64,000 bases of DNA from Pseudomonas khavaziana (lineage in GTDB: Bacteria > Pseudomonadota > Gammaproteobacteria > Pseudomonadales > Pseudomonadaceae): positions 62,001-126,000 of the forward strand of contig NZ_JAHSTT010000007.1 of the NCBI RefSeq assembly GCF_019145205.1. Reading direction: 5' to 3'. The number at the start of each line of letters is the position of its first letter. Positions within the stretch are counted from its first letter, which is position 1. The position numbers were made by a program, and so were the translations under genes. The notes below the pieces were generated by a model. It was not told the origin of the DNA. It ran no database searches and worked only from the letters and a program-made list of their open reading frames with translations. Below are positions 10,224 through 18,756 of the stretch, piece by piece.

Positions 10224-10351
10224 ATCAAAAATTCCTTCGTATTCAGCGCGATATTTTTCAGCTCCCAGCCGGTGATGCTGGCGTCCAGGGAGGCATTGCC
10301 TTCATACGAAGTGCGTTTGAAAAGGCCTGAATTATCGAAGTACTTGTCCAT
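10190..10351 (-). CDS. small ORF (53 aa) overlapping the SMR-like gene
   Basis: On the reverse strand, ATG 10351 is preceded by AAGGA at a good distance and opens a 53-codon frame beginning MDKYFDNSGLFKRTSYEG and ending in TAG at 10190-10192. The last 34 bases overlap the SMR-like gene in another frame. The first 40 residues look protein-like; the C-terminus (FLICPKNYSEFLL) is read from the next gene's start. It could be a leader peptide, a coupled small protein, or the 5' remnant of a lost gene. Confidence 0.4.
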   Translation of the reverse strand: MDKYFDNSGLFKRTSYEGNASLDASITGWELKNIALNTKEFLICPKNYSEFLL

Positions 10352-10517
10352 GCTCGTATCCTTCAAAGGGGGTTGAGGCTCAGCGGCCCGATGCCGGGCG
10401 CGTGCTGATCATAGAGGCATCGTGATGTCATTCACAAATAGGGAATGCCGATATGTGTCTGCGGGGCTTTTAGCGCCTTGCTGACGGCAATGGCCTGCCA
10501 CACAGCCACTGCCCATG

Positions 10518-11303
10518 CTAACCAAGCGCCGTGTCCAGAAACATCATCACCGCAAAGCCCAACATCAACCCCAAGGTGGCAGATGTCTGATGCCCATTGC
10601 GGTGGGTTTCTGGAATGACTTCGTGAGACACGACAAAAATCATCGCCCCTGCGGCAAGTCCTAATGCAATGGGATAACCCAACGCAAATCCACTTGAAAT
10701 TCCCAGGCCGACCACAGCGCCCAGCGGCTCCATCAGTCCGGAGCCGATGGCAACAAGCGCGGCGCGCAATGCCGAAATACCGGTCACGCGCAGCGCCAGT
10801 GCCACTGCCAGGCCCTCAGGGATATCCTGGATGGCGATAGCGGTTGTCAGGGGCATGCCAACGGTCAGGTCTCCATGGGCAAAGCTGACACCAATGGCCA
10901 TGCCCTCGGGCAGGTTATGCAGCGTGATCGCAAGAACAAACAACCAGACACGGTTGAAGCGCTCGGTCTGTGGACCTTGGCGTCCAATCTCGGCATGTTC
11001 GTGAGGTACGAAGCGGTCAAGTCCGACCATCAGCGCAACGCCAAGGGCAAGCCCCAACACGACGACGCCCGCGGCCAGCAACTGATTGCCACTGATGGCT
11101 TGAGCCGCGTCGATGCCTGGCAGGATCAATGAGAAGGAACTCGCTGCGAGCATCATCCCGGCGGCGAACCCCAGCATTACATCCTGCGTCCTCGCGCCAA
11201 TATCACGCAAAAGAATTGCAGCGATGGCACCGGCTGCCGTGGCGACAAAACCACTCGCGCCCCCCAATACGGCGTAGCGAAGATGGTTTTTATCGGCATC
11301 CAC
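10518..11303 (-). CDS. ZIP-family divalent metal transporter (GufA/ZupT-like)
   Basis: A 261-residue inner-membrane protein with about eight helices and the two ZIP metal-binding helix motifs: HNLPEGMAIG (helix 4) and IQDIPEGLAVA (helix 5). It should take up or move Zn, Mn or Fe. The start is a GTG at 11303 with a weak ribosome site; no better in-frame start is visible. It is a single gene. The GufA subgroup fits better than ZupT because of length and the C-terminal sequence SHEVIPETHRNGHQ. Confidence 0.85.
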   Translation of the reverse strand: MDADKNHLRYAVLGGASGFVATAAGAIAAILLRDIGARTQDVMLGFAAGMMLAASSFSLILPGIDAAQAISGNQLLAAGVVVLGLALGVALMVGLDRFVPHEHAEIGRQGPQTERFNRVWLFVLAITLHNLPEGMAIGVSFAHGDLTVGMPLTTAIAIQDIPEGLAVALALRVTGISALRAALVAIGSGLMEPLGAVVGLGISSGFALGYPIALGLAAGAMIFVVSHEVIPETHRNGHQTSATLGLMLGFAVMMFLDTALG

Positions 11304-11446
11304 AATCGCGCTATACCCGCAAACGAGCAGCAGGACAGTGACCGTCGCAAGAACCGTTCAGAATATCCTGCCTGTCCAGCCCAGTTGCGCAGCACGCCGG
11401 ACGCAGCCATTCTTCAAGCCTTCAGGCGCCGTAGTCAGTTCCGACA

Positions 11447-11611
11447 TCAGCCGCCCCGCTTGATTGAATCGCGCTGTGCAAGACGTTTCCTGAGCGCCAG
11501 TTGCTGAACGATACGCCCAGCATCACGCTCGAACGAAGCGGCTGCCGAGCGCAACAGAGCGTCCAATGCTGTTACTGAAGTCGAAGCCATATTCACGTGA
11601 TCACGCCTCAT
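11447..11611 (-). CDS. small hypothetical protein (54 aa)
   Basis: ATG 11611 follows a strong CAGGAG ribosome site by seven bases and opens a 54-codon frame (MRRDHVNMASTSVTALDALL). The protein is basic and Arg/Ala-rich at its C-terminus (LRKRLAQRDSIKRGG), probably helical, with no recognised domain. A longer GTG-started frame to 11650 exists but lacks a ribosome site. Confidence 0.5.
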   Translation of the reverse strand: MRRDHVNMASTSVTALDALLRSAAASFERDAGRIVQQLALRKRLAQRDSIKRGG

Positions 11612-11650
11612 GGGAATCTCCTGATTATAATTTTTCAGCTTGGGCCGCAC

Positions 11651-12062
11651 GCCGTTATCGGCATCCAGGTTAACGCTCGCGGAACCGTCCCCTCCGTCGA
11701 CAGCCAGCCCTGGCTGCTCGCCAAACTCCCAATCGTCCCCTGGCTTTAGGGCCCGCGCGCTTCTGCGACAATATTGAAGCGGAAGTCGGCCGTCGGCTCA
11801 CCTCCTCACAGTTATCTGAAATGGCCCGTCAGGCAAAATTTCAAATAGATTTGGCGGTGGGTGACAAGCGGTCGAAGAGCCGAAGTAGAAAACCCAGGCA
11901 GGAAGACCAGCTGCATGCTGATCGCTACGTTGGGGATGGCGTCCACACTGGGCCAAACACCGCGCCGCTCCAGTCAGAGCCTGGGTTATCTGGTGTGCAC
12001 GGCTCCACGCGATAGAAATGCTTTAATGCACGCGATACCCAGATAGCAAAGGAAAATGCGCG
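11651..12062. other. gene-poor stretch
   Basis: Only short, mutually overlapping frames are present on both strands, with no good ribosome sites or recognisable products. The last 60 bases should contain the promoter and AAGGA site of the following lipoprotein gene. I see no hairpin with a T-run or repeat here. Confidence 0.6.
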
Positions 12063-12626
12063 ATGAACAAATACCTGCTGTGTTCGCTGTTGGCACTGGT
12101 CGCGGGGTGCAGCACGGGGCCCTACCTGCATCCAGAATCGTCGGTAGGCCAGAATGCCCTGCTCTCACGAACCTGCCCGGGTGCACACGCCGCAATCAGT
12201 TTTACGCCACTGTCCGAGGAGCTCAACTGGGTTCACGTGCTGGTGTATGTGGCCCCGCCGGGGACACTCAGTTGGCCGGGTAAGGTGAGGGCTACCGACA
12301 CAGAACTTCGCCTGTTCGGTCGCCTGTATAAACCGCATCCGGGCAACCCCGCCACATCGCTTTGGGTAAGTGCGGCCTCGCCTGACGTAACCGTGAAACT
12401 GGCTTCGGGGCAGACGTATCAGGTCAGTATTGAGCAGTTGAAAACGGGGTTCGACCCCAAGCAAACATCCACGTCCTCGATTAAAGGCACCGCTTTGGGT
12501 AAAGGCGACATGGACGACTTCACGCTGACCTTTCCGGACATCTTCGTCAACGGTGAAAAAGTCCCCATGGCGCCGATTCACTTCAAAAAGCGCGAAGAGC
12601 GTTATGCGCCGGTGTTCAACTGCTGA
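12063..12626 (+). CDS. hypothetical lipoprotein (187 aa)
   Basis: The signal MNKYLLCSLLALVAGCSTG gives a lipobox (LVAGC) with the modified cysteine at residue 16. The mature part is soluble and beta-rich, with several Gly/Thr-rich segments, and ends in a cysteine. No known family was recognised. An AAGGA site lies about ten bases before the ATG. It seems monocistronic and is followed by a gene-poor, REP-containing spacer. Confidence 0.7.
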   Translation: MNKYLLCSLLALVAGCSTGPYLHPESSVGQNALLSRTCPGAHAAISFTPLSEELNWVHVLVYVAPPGTLSWPGKVRATDTELRLFGRLYKPHPGNPATSLWVSAASPDVTVKLASGQTYQVSIEQLKTGFDPKQTSTSSIKGTALGKGDMDDFTLTFPDIFVNGEKVPMAPIHFKKREERYAPVFNC

Positions 12627-13095
12627 ATCGAATCGGTCGTGTTCATGAAGCGGAATTACCTTGCACAAAAGCCAGCTTGATCCCGAGCGCTACAAAGCGG
12701 CGGCGCTGGTATATTGAATGGTTGGCTCTTCGTCGTGTTCCCTACACCCGATGCCGCACAAGGAGCATGCGGCAACGATGGACCCTGTACATGCGTTTGA
12801 ACGCCAGGTTCCTGACGTACTCGGCTGGGGTAAACATGCAATCAAACTGTGGGAGGGGGCTTGCTCCCGATGGCGGAGGGTCAGTCAGCACATCTGATAC
12901 TGACCCACTGCCATCGGGAGCAAGCCCCCTCCCACATTTGGTCAATGGTGTGCTTGAGTCAGGCGCCAGACAGTGCCAGTACCACTTGCAACGAGACGGG
13001 GCCAGCAGCCTCGGGCCACCGAAAGGCAAAGGTTAAAATGCAAGGGTCTCAGATACTCCTGAACACAGCCGGGTTCACCCTCATGGAAAAACGCC
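12627..13095. other. gene-poor spacer with REP pair
   Basis: Apart from the REP pair at 12848-12936 I find no supported gene. The overlapping frames on either side of the repeat are read through its arms and are artefacts. Confidence 0.6.
12848..12936. repeat. Pseudomonas REP pair (REPIN-like), copy 2
   Basis: An inverted pair with the same 25-base arms as copy 1 (TGTGGGAGGGGGCTTGCTCC and its complement), here with GATGGC in place of GATAGC. The spacer between arms differs from the other copies. Confidence 0.92.
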
Positions 13096-13338
13096 CTAAC
13101 CTGCTTTCATACTGTGATGCGTAGACAGCACCCCTTTCTTATCAAAAAGAAAAATCATCTGGTTGCCCCCAGAGTCCTGACAAACAACGCTCTCAGTTTC
13201 TCCGTCGACGATCCCTTGGCATGCCAGGTTCGATACATATGGACGGATTTGGCACTTCAGGGTTTTGCCATCCTGGATGATCAGGTGATGGGTGGCGGAG
13301 ATGTCTTCTGGAGCAGGCTTGGGGCAGGAGCCGTCACA
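13096..13338 (-). pseudogene. 5'-truncated gene for small secreted/periplasmic-like protein
   Basis: The reverse strand is open for 80 codons between an in-frame TGA (13339-13341) and TAG (13096-13098). The product begins CDGSCPKPAPEDISATHHL and contains well-spaced cysteines (VSNLACQGIVDGETESVVC). It reads like the mature part of a small exported protein, but there is no start codon before residue 61, and no signal peptide follows from upstream. A nonsense change or lost 5' end is the likely reason. A competing forward frame (13114-13395) is less protein-like. Confidence 0.45.
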
Positions 13339-13445
13339 TCAGGCACTGACGACCGAAGGTATGGCCTATCCATGATTACCTTGAGCTTGAAATAGTAGAG
13401 CGTTGCCGGTATTGATTGGAGTCACTCAGTGCAAGGAGCAGGACA

Positions 13446-13967
13446 GTGATCACGATTAGAGAGGCAACGATTGATGACCTTCAAACGCTCCAAGCCATCG
13501 GCATAGAGACCTACAAAGAACACTTTTCTGATATCTGGACCGATGCAGGGCTACAGACCTTCCTGAGCGAAGACTTCTCAGCATGTAAACTGCAGAAATC
13601 TATCGAATCGCCTGCCCATCATTGTTGGCTCATTGCACTCAACGAGAAGGAAGAGGCCGTGGGCTTTTCGAGGGTCAACTGGTCCAAGCCCATCCCAATG
13701 TCTGATCAGATTGGCGCCGAACTCCAAAAAATTTACTTCCTTAAGTCTCAGGCGGGTAAAGGCTACGGAAAGCAGCTTCTCCAGTTCATCCAACACGCGG
13801 CGCAAAACCGCAATGAAGGTTTCTTATGGCTGGACGTACTGAAGACCAATTCAAACGCGCAGCGCTTCTATGAGAGCTACGGATTTAGGGCGTTGAGCGA
13901 AATTCCCTTCAGCACCGACAAAGCCGAAATTGGAATGATCGTGATGTGCCACGACCTTTCCCGGTAG
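13446..13967 (+). CDS. GNAT-family N-acetyltransferase
   Basis: A 173-residue acetyltransferase. It begins with the usual beta-1/alpha-1 (ITIREATIDDLQTLQAIG), has the acetyl-CoA loop QAGKGYGKQLL (about 104-114, matching Q/R-x-x-G-x-G/A), and ends with the beta-5/alpha-4 motif NSNAQRFYESYGF. I start at GTG 13446, which has AAGGAG seven bases upstream; a longer ATG frame from 13416 runs through this site. The substrate is unknown, possibly a small molecule such as a polyamine, antibiotic or amino acid. Confidence 0.85.
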   Translation: MITIREATIDDLQTLQAIGIETYKEHFSDIWTDAGLQTFLSEDFSACKLQKSIESPAHHCWLIALNEKEEAVGFSRVNWSKPIPMSDQIGAELQKIYFLKSQAGKGYGKQLLQFIQHAAQNRNEGFLWLDVLKTNSNAQRFYESYGFRALSEIPFSTDKAEIGMIVMCHDLSR

Positions 13968-14131
13968 GCACATCATCGCTCACGCAACCAACCCAGTCCT
14001 TTGCCTGATGCTCAAGTGCCGGTCTAGCATGTGAACTACCCCACCTTGATTGAGTCAATTGCCCCTCCGAATGAACAGCGAAGACAACGGTGAAGACGAG
14101 TGAATCATCCAGGCTGATAATTGATTTGAGC

Positions 14132-14338
14132 CTACTTATTGGGCTCGAATTTCGCGAACATCATGCCGAAGAAAAAGCCCCCGACCATCGCCAGATAGAC
14201 AGATTTATAACCGGAAACGTTATAGGCCAACCAGTAGTTGGCTGCGGTGATGACGGCGAATGCCAAGAAAAACTGCTTACGAGAAAATTGGCTTAAAAAT
14301 CGACTTGCCGCCGCGTTCATAGCCTTGAGTTTATTCAT
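14132..14338 (-). CDS. small membrane protein (68 aa)
   Basis: ATG 14338 follows a strong AAGGAGG site. The protein has a basic, helical N-terminus (residues 1-22) and two predicted membrane helices (about 24-40 and 45-62), ending KFEPNK. No family is recognised. The ribosome site and hydrophobic pattern make it likely to be real. Confidence 0.65.
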   Translation of the reverse strand: MNKLKAMNAAASRFLSQFSRKQFFLAFAVITAANYWLAYNVSGYKSVYLAMVGGFFFGMMFAKFEPNK

Positions 14339-14453
14339 TGCGCCTCCTTCCTTGAAAAATGCGGCAATCCTAACCTAGACACCTTTTGCCCGCCATGCTG
14401 CATCCGGTAACCGAAGGGCGACAGCTGCGTATGACTGCTACATGAGCATGTAA

Positions 14454-14630
14454 CTAGGGCTTTACTGAGCTCTTGATCACCCAAACACCAACAAGAACAA
14501 ACGCTGCTGATTTAGCCACGGCGAACAGAGAATCTCTTCCGGCAAACAACTCGAAAGCCGAAAATAGTAGCGAGATCGTCCCTACTACCACCAACCCATA
14601 GCCAACCGGGCGCACGTACCTGTGGAACAT
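14454..14630 (-). CDS. small two-helix membrane protein (58 aa)
   Basis: On the reverse strand, ATG 14630 with GGGAGA upstream opens a 58-codon frame, MFHRYVRPVGYGLVVVG to VKP, ending with TAG at 14454-14456. It has two clear hydrophobic helices (about 9-29 and 37-54) joined by a polar turn (AGRDS). It lies 115 bases upstream of the 68-residue membrane protein gene in the same direction, so they may be co-transcribed. Function unknown. Confidence 0.55.
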   Translation of the reverse strand: MFHRYVRPVGYGLVVVGTISLLFSAFELFAGRDSLFAVAKSAAFVLVGVWVIKSSVKP

Positions 14631-14826
14631 TTTTTCGTCTCCCTGATAAAAATGAAATTGTAGATTTCCTCACATCGTAACCTTATCAACCTTTGCGCCA
14701 CCATCCGCGATCACGGAGAGCGACGCCTGAATGCACATAATCCATGAGCAACGACATGTACAAGGCCACCGCACCTGCTGTGGTTTTGATTGCGGCATCA
14801 ACGACCAATAGCGGTCTATCCCAGCG

Positions 14827-15156
14827 TTAATCCACAATGAACAACTTCGCCCCCCTGGTGCTGAAAGATCGGTGCCCCTCAGCGTTGCTGCCCACCTGAT
14901 AGCTCATCCCCGCAGTGAGTGTGAACTGACGACCATCTTCCAACTCCGTGTGCAACTCGCCTTCCAAGCACAACAGGATATGACCTCTCCAGCACCAGTG
15001 GTCGGCAAGATAACCAGGACTGTATTCAACCATCCGCACACGTGTCGAACCAAACTGGCAAGTTCGCCAATAGGCGGTACCCGTCTGTCCAACGTACTCG
15101 ATAGGTTCGACGGTTGACCAATCGGTCGTACCAAACGGAACAGCGGTCAGGTCCAT
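14827..15156 (-). CDS. DHCW-motif cupin fold protein
   Basis: A 109-residue single-domain cupin. The sequence LADHWCWRGHILLCLEGEL contains the DHxCW-type motif that names this family, followed by the second cupin strand pair (GMSYQVGSNAEGHRS). I start at ATG 15156 (MDLTAVPFGTTDW), preceded by GAGGT; a longer frame starts 14 codons upstream. It is cytoplasmic and probably metal-binding. The reaction and partners are unknown. Confidence 0.8.
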   Translation of the reverse strand: MDLTAVPFGTTDWSTVEPIEYVGQTGTAYWRTCQFGSTRVRMVEYSPGYLADHWCWRGHILLCLEGELHTELEDGRQFTLTAGMSYQVGSNAEGHRSFSTRGAKLFIVD

Positions 15157-15166
15157 GTTTACCTCA

Positions 15167-15680
15167 TCAATGAAAGGGGGTCTGCGGACCGTACTCATCC
15201 AGCGATCCTATCGATAGACACAGATGCCCCGCATTTATGAGATACAGGCGCCCAATCAAGCGTGCAACCCAGAAGCAAGCTCTCGGCCGAGGATGTGTGA
15301 AAACGTTTATCCCTGCAGAAAGGACATAACCGCTGGTGGCAGCACCTGCCTTCAGGTTATCCCAGGTCGTATTGACACCGCTTGCCGCAACACCGCCCAA
15401 GGTTTCCCCGCCGATTGAACCCAAGCCACCGCCGATATCCGTCATTGCAGCTTTAACCAGCACGGCCGTGTATGACTCATTGGCATTGAGACCATAGAAG
15501 TCCACCATGGCTCGACTTTCGGTGGTGCCATATCCGTATCGGCCGTTGAGCACACTGGTTGCAACCAAGGTTCCAGCCTCATTGAAAAGCTTCACGTTCT
15601 ACGATACGTAGGTATTGTGGCCATTCGGGTTGAGGATTTTCAGGGGCAGGCTGGTGCCGGCGGCCACAGTATTGGTGTTA
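15167..15680 (-). pseudogene. C-terminal fragment of a large surface/secreted repeat-type protein
   Basis: Reading leftward from about 15680, the translation runs TVAAGTSLPLKILNPNG, then meets an in-frame TAG (15599-15601) and continues LFNEAGTLVATSVLNGRYGYG. The Gly/Ala/Thr/Asn-rich composition resembles repeat-containing exported proteins. Similarity seems to stop near VLSA (about 15320); what follows is unrelated. The upstream end is joined directly to the oxidoreductase fragment. It is therefore broken at both ends and carries a nonsense codon. I cannot name the parent protein with certainty. Confidence 0.55.
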
Positions 15681-16145
15681 AGCCCCCACGCGTTCAGAGC
15701 CGAATACCTCGGCTACGGCTGCTACAACTTCCAATGCGAAGCGTGTGCGCTTCTCCACGCTGGCACCGTACTGATCCGTACGTTGGTTGGAGCCGCTCTG
15801 CAGGAACTGGTCCGGAAGGAAGCCGCCTCCACCGCTGATCTCGACGCCGTCGAAGCCTGCGATCATGGCGTTGATCGCGGCCTGATGAAATTGCTTCACG
15901 ACATCGGCGACTTCCTCGGTCTTCAGCGCGCGAGGCGTGACCATTGCGATCTTGCCATTCCAGGTAAACACCTCGCCTTCGGCTTTAATCGTAGACGGCG
16001 CGACCGGTAATGCACCGTCATGAAAGTCCGGGTGCGAGATACGGCCAACGTGCCACAGTTGGAGGAAAATCAGGCCACCGGCGGCATGCACCGCGTCCGT
16101 CACCTTGCGCCAGCCTTCAATCTGTTCCTGCGAATGAATAAGCCA
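15681..16145 (-). pseudogene. Old Yellow Enzyme (NemA/alkene reductase) internal fragment
   Basis: Leftward translation gives HSQEQIEGWRKVTDAVHA, GGLIFLQLWHVGRISHPDF, GFDGVEISGGGGFLPDQFLQ and NQRTDQYGASVEKRTRF. These are typical FMN-binding and active-site segments of OYE-family reductases. A normal protein is about 350-370 residues; only the central ~150 remain. The 5' end stops near 16145 and the 3' end is fused to another gene fragment at about 15680. In GFDGVEISGGGGFLPDQF the usual H-A-A-N/H-G-Y-L motif is also altered. Clearly non-functional. Confidence 0.75.
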
Positions 16146-16169
16146 ACGTCTTGTGGGCTTACCTGAGTT

Positions 16170-16387
16170 GCCTCGGACGCGAGGTATTTCCTACCAAGCC
16201 GCCCCGTGTCGAATATCGTCTTGCACCGTTGGGGCAGTCGATGCTCAATCCGTTAGGGGTGCTCATCCTTTGGGCGGATCGGCACCATGGTGATATCCAC
16301 GCGGCAAGGCAGCGCTACGACGCGAACGCTGCCTTAAGCGACGTCGATAATGATGAGGAAATAGTCAGCCCTAATAACCCGGCTTAA
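16170..16387 (+). pseudogene. HxlR-family regulator, C-terminal fragment
   Basis: The translation REVFPTKPPRVEYRLAPLGQ, followed by SMLNPLGVLILWADRHHGDI, matches the wing and C-terminal helix of HxlR-type winged-helix regulators (typically RTVYPTVPPRVEYxLTPLG). The N-terminal half with the recognition helix is missing. HxlR regulators are often divergent from oxidoreductase genes such as the OYE fragment next to it. Both appear to have lost their 5' ends in one deletion across the shared promoter. Confidence 0.65.
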
Positions 16388-16855
16388 ATGACAGTAACCA
16401 GAAAATCACAAAGCGCGTTCACAGGAGGCTCGGCGCCACTGCCAAGCCTTCAAAATAGAAAAGTTTTGGAACGATTCCATAATATTTATGGGACGCCAAG
16501 CAAAAAAAGGGGGCAGCTTTAATGATATCTGGGCCTCATGTCGCACGATCAGCCTCCCAGCGCCTCTAACCCATTCCTGATAAACGGCCCGCCCCTCGCA
16601 CTCTTCACTGCAGCCGCAAACGCCCTCAGTCACAATCACATCAAGCCCCGCCCCGCCGCTGTTTCCATGGCACCGATGACGGAAAAACGGTGGCCCTATC
16701 AAAAGGGACTTGCAAAGCTCGGAAGCGAAGGGCTTTAATCAGCAAGTTCAATAAACATTTCCAATTGTGACACGATAGAAAAGAACCTTTGGACACAGGT
16801 TTCATCTACTGGGGCAAGCAGTTTCCCATCTTCTCGACATGGAGGTTTACATCAC
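16388..16855. other. gene-poor stretch after decayed region
   Basis: No supported gene. Short frames on both strands lack ribosome sites and recognisable products. The last 30 bases hold the GGAGG site of the next gene. Confidence 0.55.
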
Positions 16856-17737
16856 ATGACATTCGCACTATCCACTGATCCACACGAACTAGAATGGCTG
16901 GAAACAACTGCCATCTGCGCGCATTGCGACATCAGCGCCAATGGTGAATTCACTCAGGGTTTTGGCGTCAGGCATAAATCAACAGTTTCGCTTTTATTAG
17001 CAGAGACAAAGCACGCCAGTCTTTCTGAAAACAGCGGAAAGCTACTGCCGTTGTTAGGGGCGCTGAGTGCGATGGATCAATTCGGCACCTGCTACGATCC
17101 CTTCCCGCCGATATTTCCACCGGGAATGGAAAGCAAGTCAAGCATCATTAAGTCAGCTCATAATTTTCTCAACATCTCCGTTAACACGCCGGACAGTGAT
17201 GCATTGTATGCGCTTCGGAACTCGCTTATGCACCAATCCAGCCTGATTTCCGTAGGAACACAAAGAACTCCAAAACATTATTGGTTCGAAATTAACAACA
17301 CTATAGAAACTCTTTTTAAGCATGCAGAAACTGCTTGGGACGGAGAATTTAATACAAGAAACAGCAAAAACAGAACGATGGTCAACGCATCCAAGGTTTT
17401 GAATCTCGCCTTCACACTGACCACAACACTAAAAGAAAAACATGAAAAACGGGAATTAAAACTCGTTCTACCTGGCGGACTGAAAGAACTATTGACTACT
17501 TATGTAGAGCTTACGTTTGATATATCTTTTCGAGCATCCTATTTAGCGTATTTGGGCGAACACATTTATAGAGCGCTCAACACCCCTGCTGCGGGATCAC
17601 AGCCTGCAAAAACTATCGTTGCTAATGCCCTACCAAAAGTAGTTAATGAAGCAGCCATCTTGTTAGCTAAAAAACTAAGCGGCGCCGAGTTAGCCAAACT
17701 GCAACAAGCTTACCCAACAGCAATGCCTAAACCTTAA
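16856..17737 (+). CDS. hypothetical protein with HEPN-like RNSLMH motif (293 aa)
   Basis: A 293-residue soluble, mostly helical protein encoded by DNA clearly richer in A+T than its surroundings. A GGAGG site lies eleven bases before the ATG. Two cysteines near the N-terminus (ICAHC, about 20-24) might bind a metal. Around residue 123 the segment DALYALRNSLMHQ contains R-N-x3-H, the spacing of the catalytic motif in HEPN ribonucleases. I recognise no other domain. The composition suggests horizontal acquisition. Whether it is an RNase, a defence protein or neither is unresolved. Confidence 0.6.
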   Translation: MTFALSTDPHELEWLETTAICAHCDISANGEFTQGFGVRHKSTVSLLLAETKHASLSENSGKLLPLLGALSAMDQFGTCYDPFPPIFPPGMESKSSIIKSAHNFLNISVNTPDSDALYALRNSLMHQSSLISVGTQRTPKHYWFEINNTIETLFKHAETAWDGEFNTRNSKNRTMVNASKVLNLAFTLTTTLKEKHEKRELKLVLPGGLKELLTTYVELTFDISFRASYLAYLGEHIYRALNTPAAGSQPAKTIVANALPKVVNEAAILLAKKLSGAELAKLQQAYPTAMPKP

Positions 17738-17920
17738 TAGGTTAACCGCGCAACACAGTGGTAGTGGACATTGCGCGGGAGAGGATATCTGCAGCGCCGT
17801 GTACGCAATCGCGGCCTCAGCGCTGCGTAATGCGATGGACCTGGCCTGCCTGGCTAACTTTACGCTGCGAGAAGGTTGTGAACGTTGCTGCGCAGCCGGG
17901 GTTCTTCTAAGGTAGCCCGC

Positions 17921-18439
17921 TTACTGACGCAGGTAAGCAAACATATGCTGTACATAATCGGCTTTCCCGAGAGGTACACCGTTATGGCGCAAGATGTTGT
18001 AAGCCGTGACCAAATGAAAGTAGAACTGTGGAGTAGCCCAGTTCACTGCGTATTCGCTACCGGTCATATCGAAGGCCATGCCGTTTGGTAATTCGATAGC
18101 AATTTTACGCTCGGCCCCTTCATCTATTTGAGCTCGGTCCGCCGACTCAAGAAGTGCCAACGTGCGTTCGATTATTACCTTCGCTGCCGTCAAGTCTTCG
18201 GGAGGAGTGAGCGATAGCGCAGGCTGTTGGGTAAGTCGCTGAACCGCTTCCTGCGCTTGAGTGCAAGCGTACTGAATCTGCCGGGCTAGATCGTGCATAT
18301 CCGGGGCTAATCGAGCACCCAGCAGAACCTTCGGGTCATAACCGCTCTTTAGAGCAGCAGCCTCGCCCTTAGACAAGAGTGACGACAGCGCTCGCAGCAT
18401 TTGCGCAAAACAGGGGATGGTAACTGAGTAGACCGACAT
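17921..18439 (-). CDS. DUF1993 family protein
   Basis: A 172-residue cytoplasmic protein starting MSVYSVTIPCFAQMLRAL, with the family's central segment RLAPDMHDLARQIQYACTQA and the C-terminal NWATPQFYFHLVTAYNILRH. DUF1993 proteins have a DinB-like four-helix bundle; no enzyme activity is established. AGGGA precedes the ATG. It appears monocistronic. Confidence 0.85.
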   Translation of the reverse strand: MSVYSVTIPCFAQMLRALSSLLSKGEAAALKSGYDPKVLLGARLAPDMHDLARQIQYACTQAQEAVQRLTQQPALSLTPPEDLTAAKVIIERTLALLESADRAQIDEGAERKIAIELPNGMAFDMTGSEYAVNWATPQFYFHLVTAYNILRHNGVPLGKADYVQHMFAYLRQ

Positions 18440-18756
18440 GTCGTTTCCCTAAGTAGTCATTCCTAGCGGGCAAAAAGGATGTGCCTTTCACCCGGACAAC
18501 AGCCTGAATACTAGCAGACTGTTGACATTCTTCCGCCGGCACGCCCCGCGGCCCCTTCTCAACCTCTATCACGTCAGCACACCTCCCGGCGTCCTGCCAA
18601 CAAAATAATTTACTTTCAAACACGTTCAAGCGAATCTCATTTAAGAATCACCTTATTCCTGCCTAAGTTCATACTGTTACGGTCACTATGAACAACGAGG
18701 CTCACGAGGCATTCATCAAGCTGATTCTGGCGGTACTGATGGGGCCTGAATAACAG
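18440..18756. other. gene-poor spacer between DUF1993 and umuC 3' end
   Basis: No gene supported. A 21-codon frame (18688-18753, MNNEAHEAFIKLILAVLMGPE) ends just before the convergent umuC stop but has no ribosome site. Confidence 0.5.

Noticed and set aside
13114..13395. Forward 93-codon frame
   Set aside because: No ribosome site or recognisable sequence; the opposite strand gives a more protein-like product in the same place.
17747..17779. Possible terminator CCGCGCAA...TTGCGCGG after the HEPN-like gene
   Set aside because: Eight-pair stem but a 17-base loop and no T-run.
18688..18753. 21-codon frame just before the umuC stop
   Set aside because: No ribosome site and too short to support.
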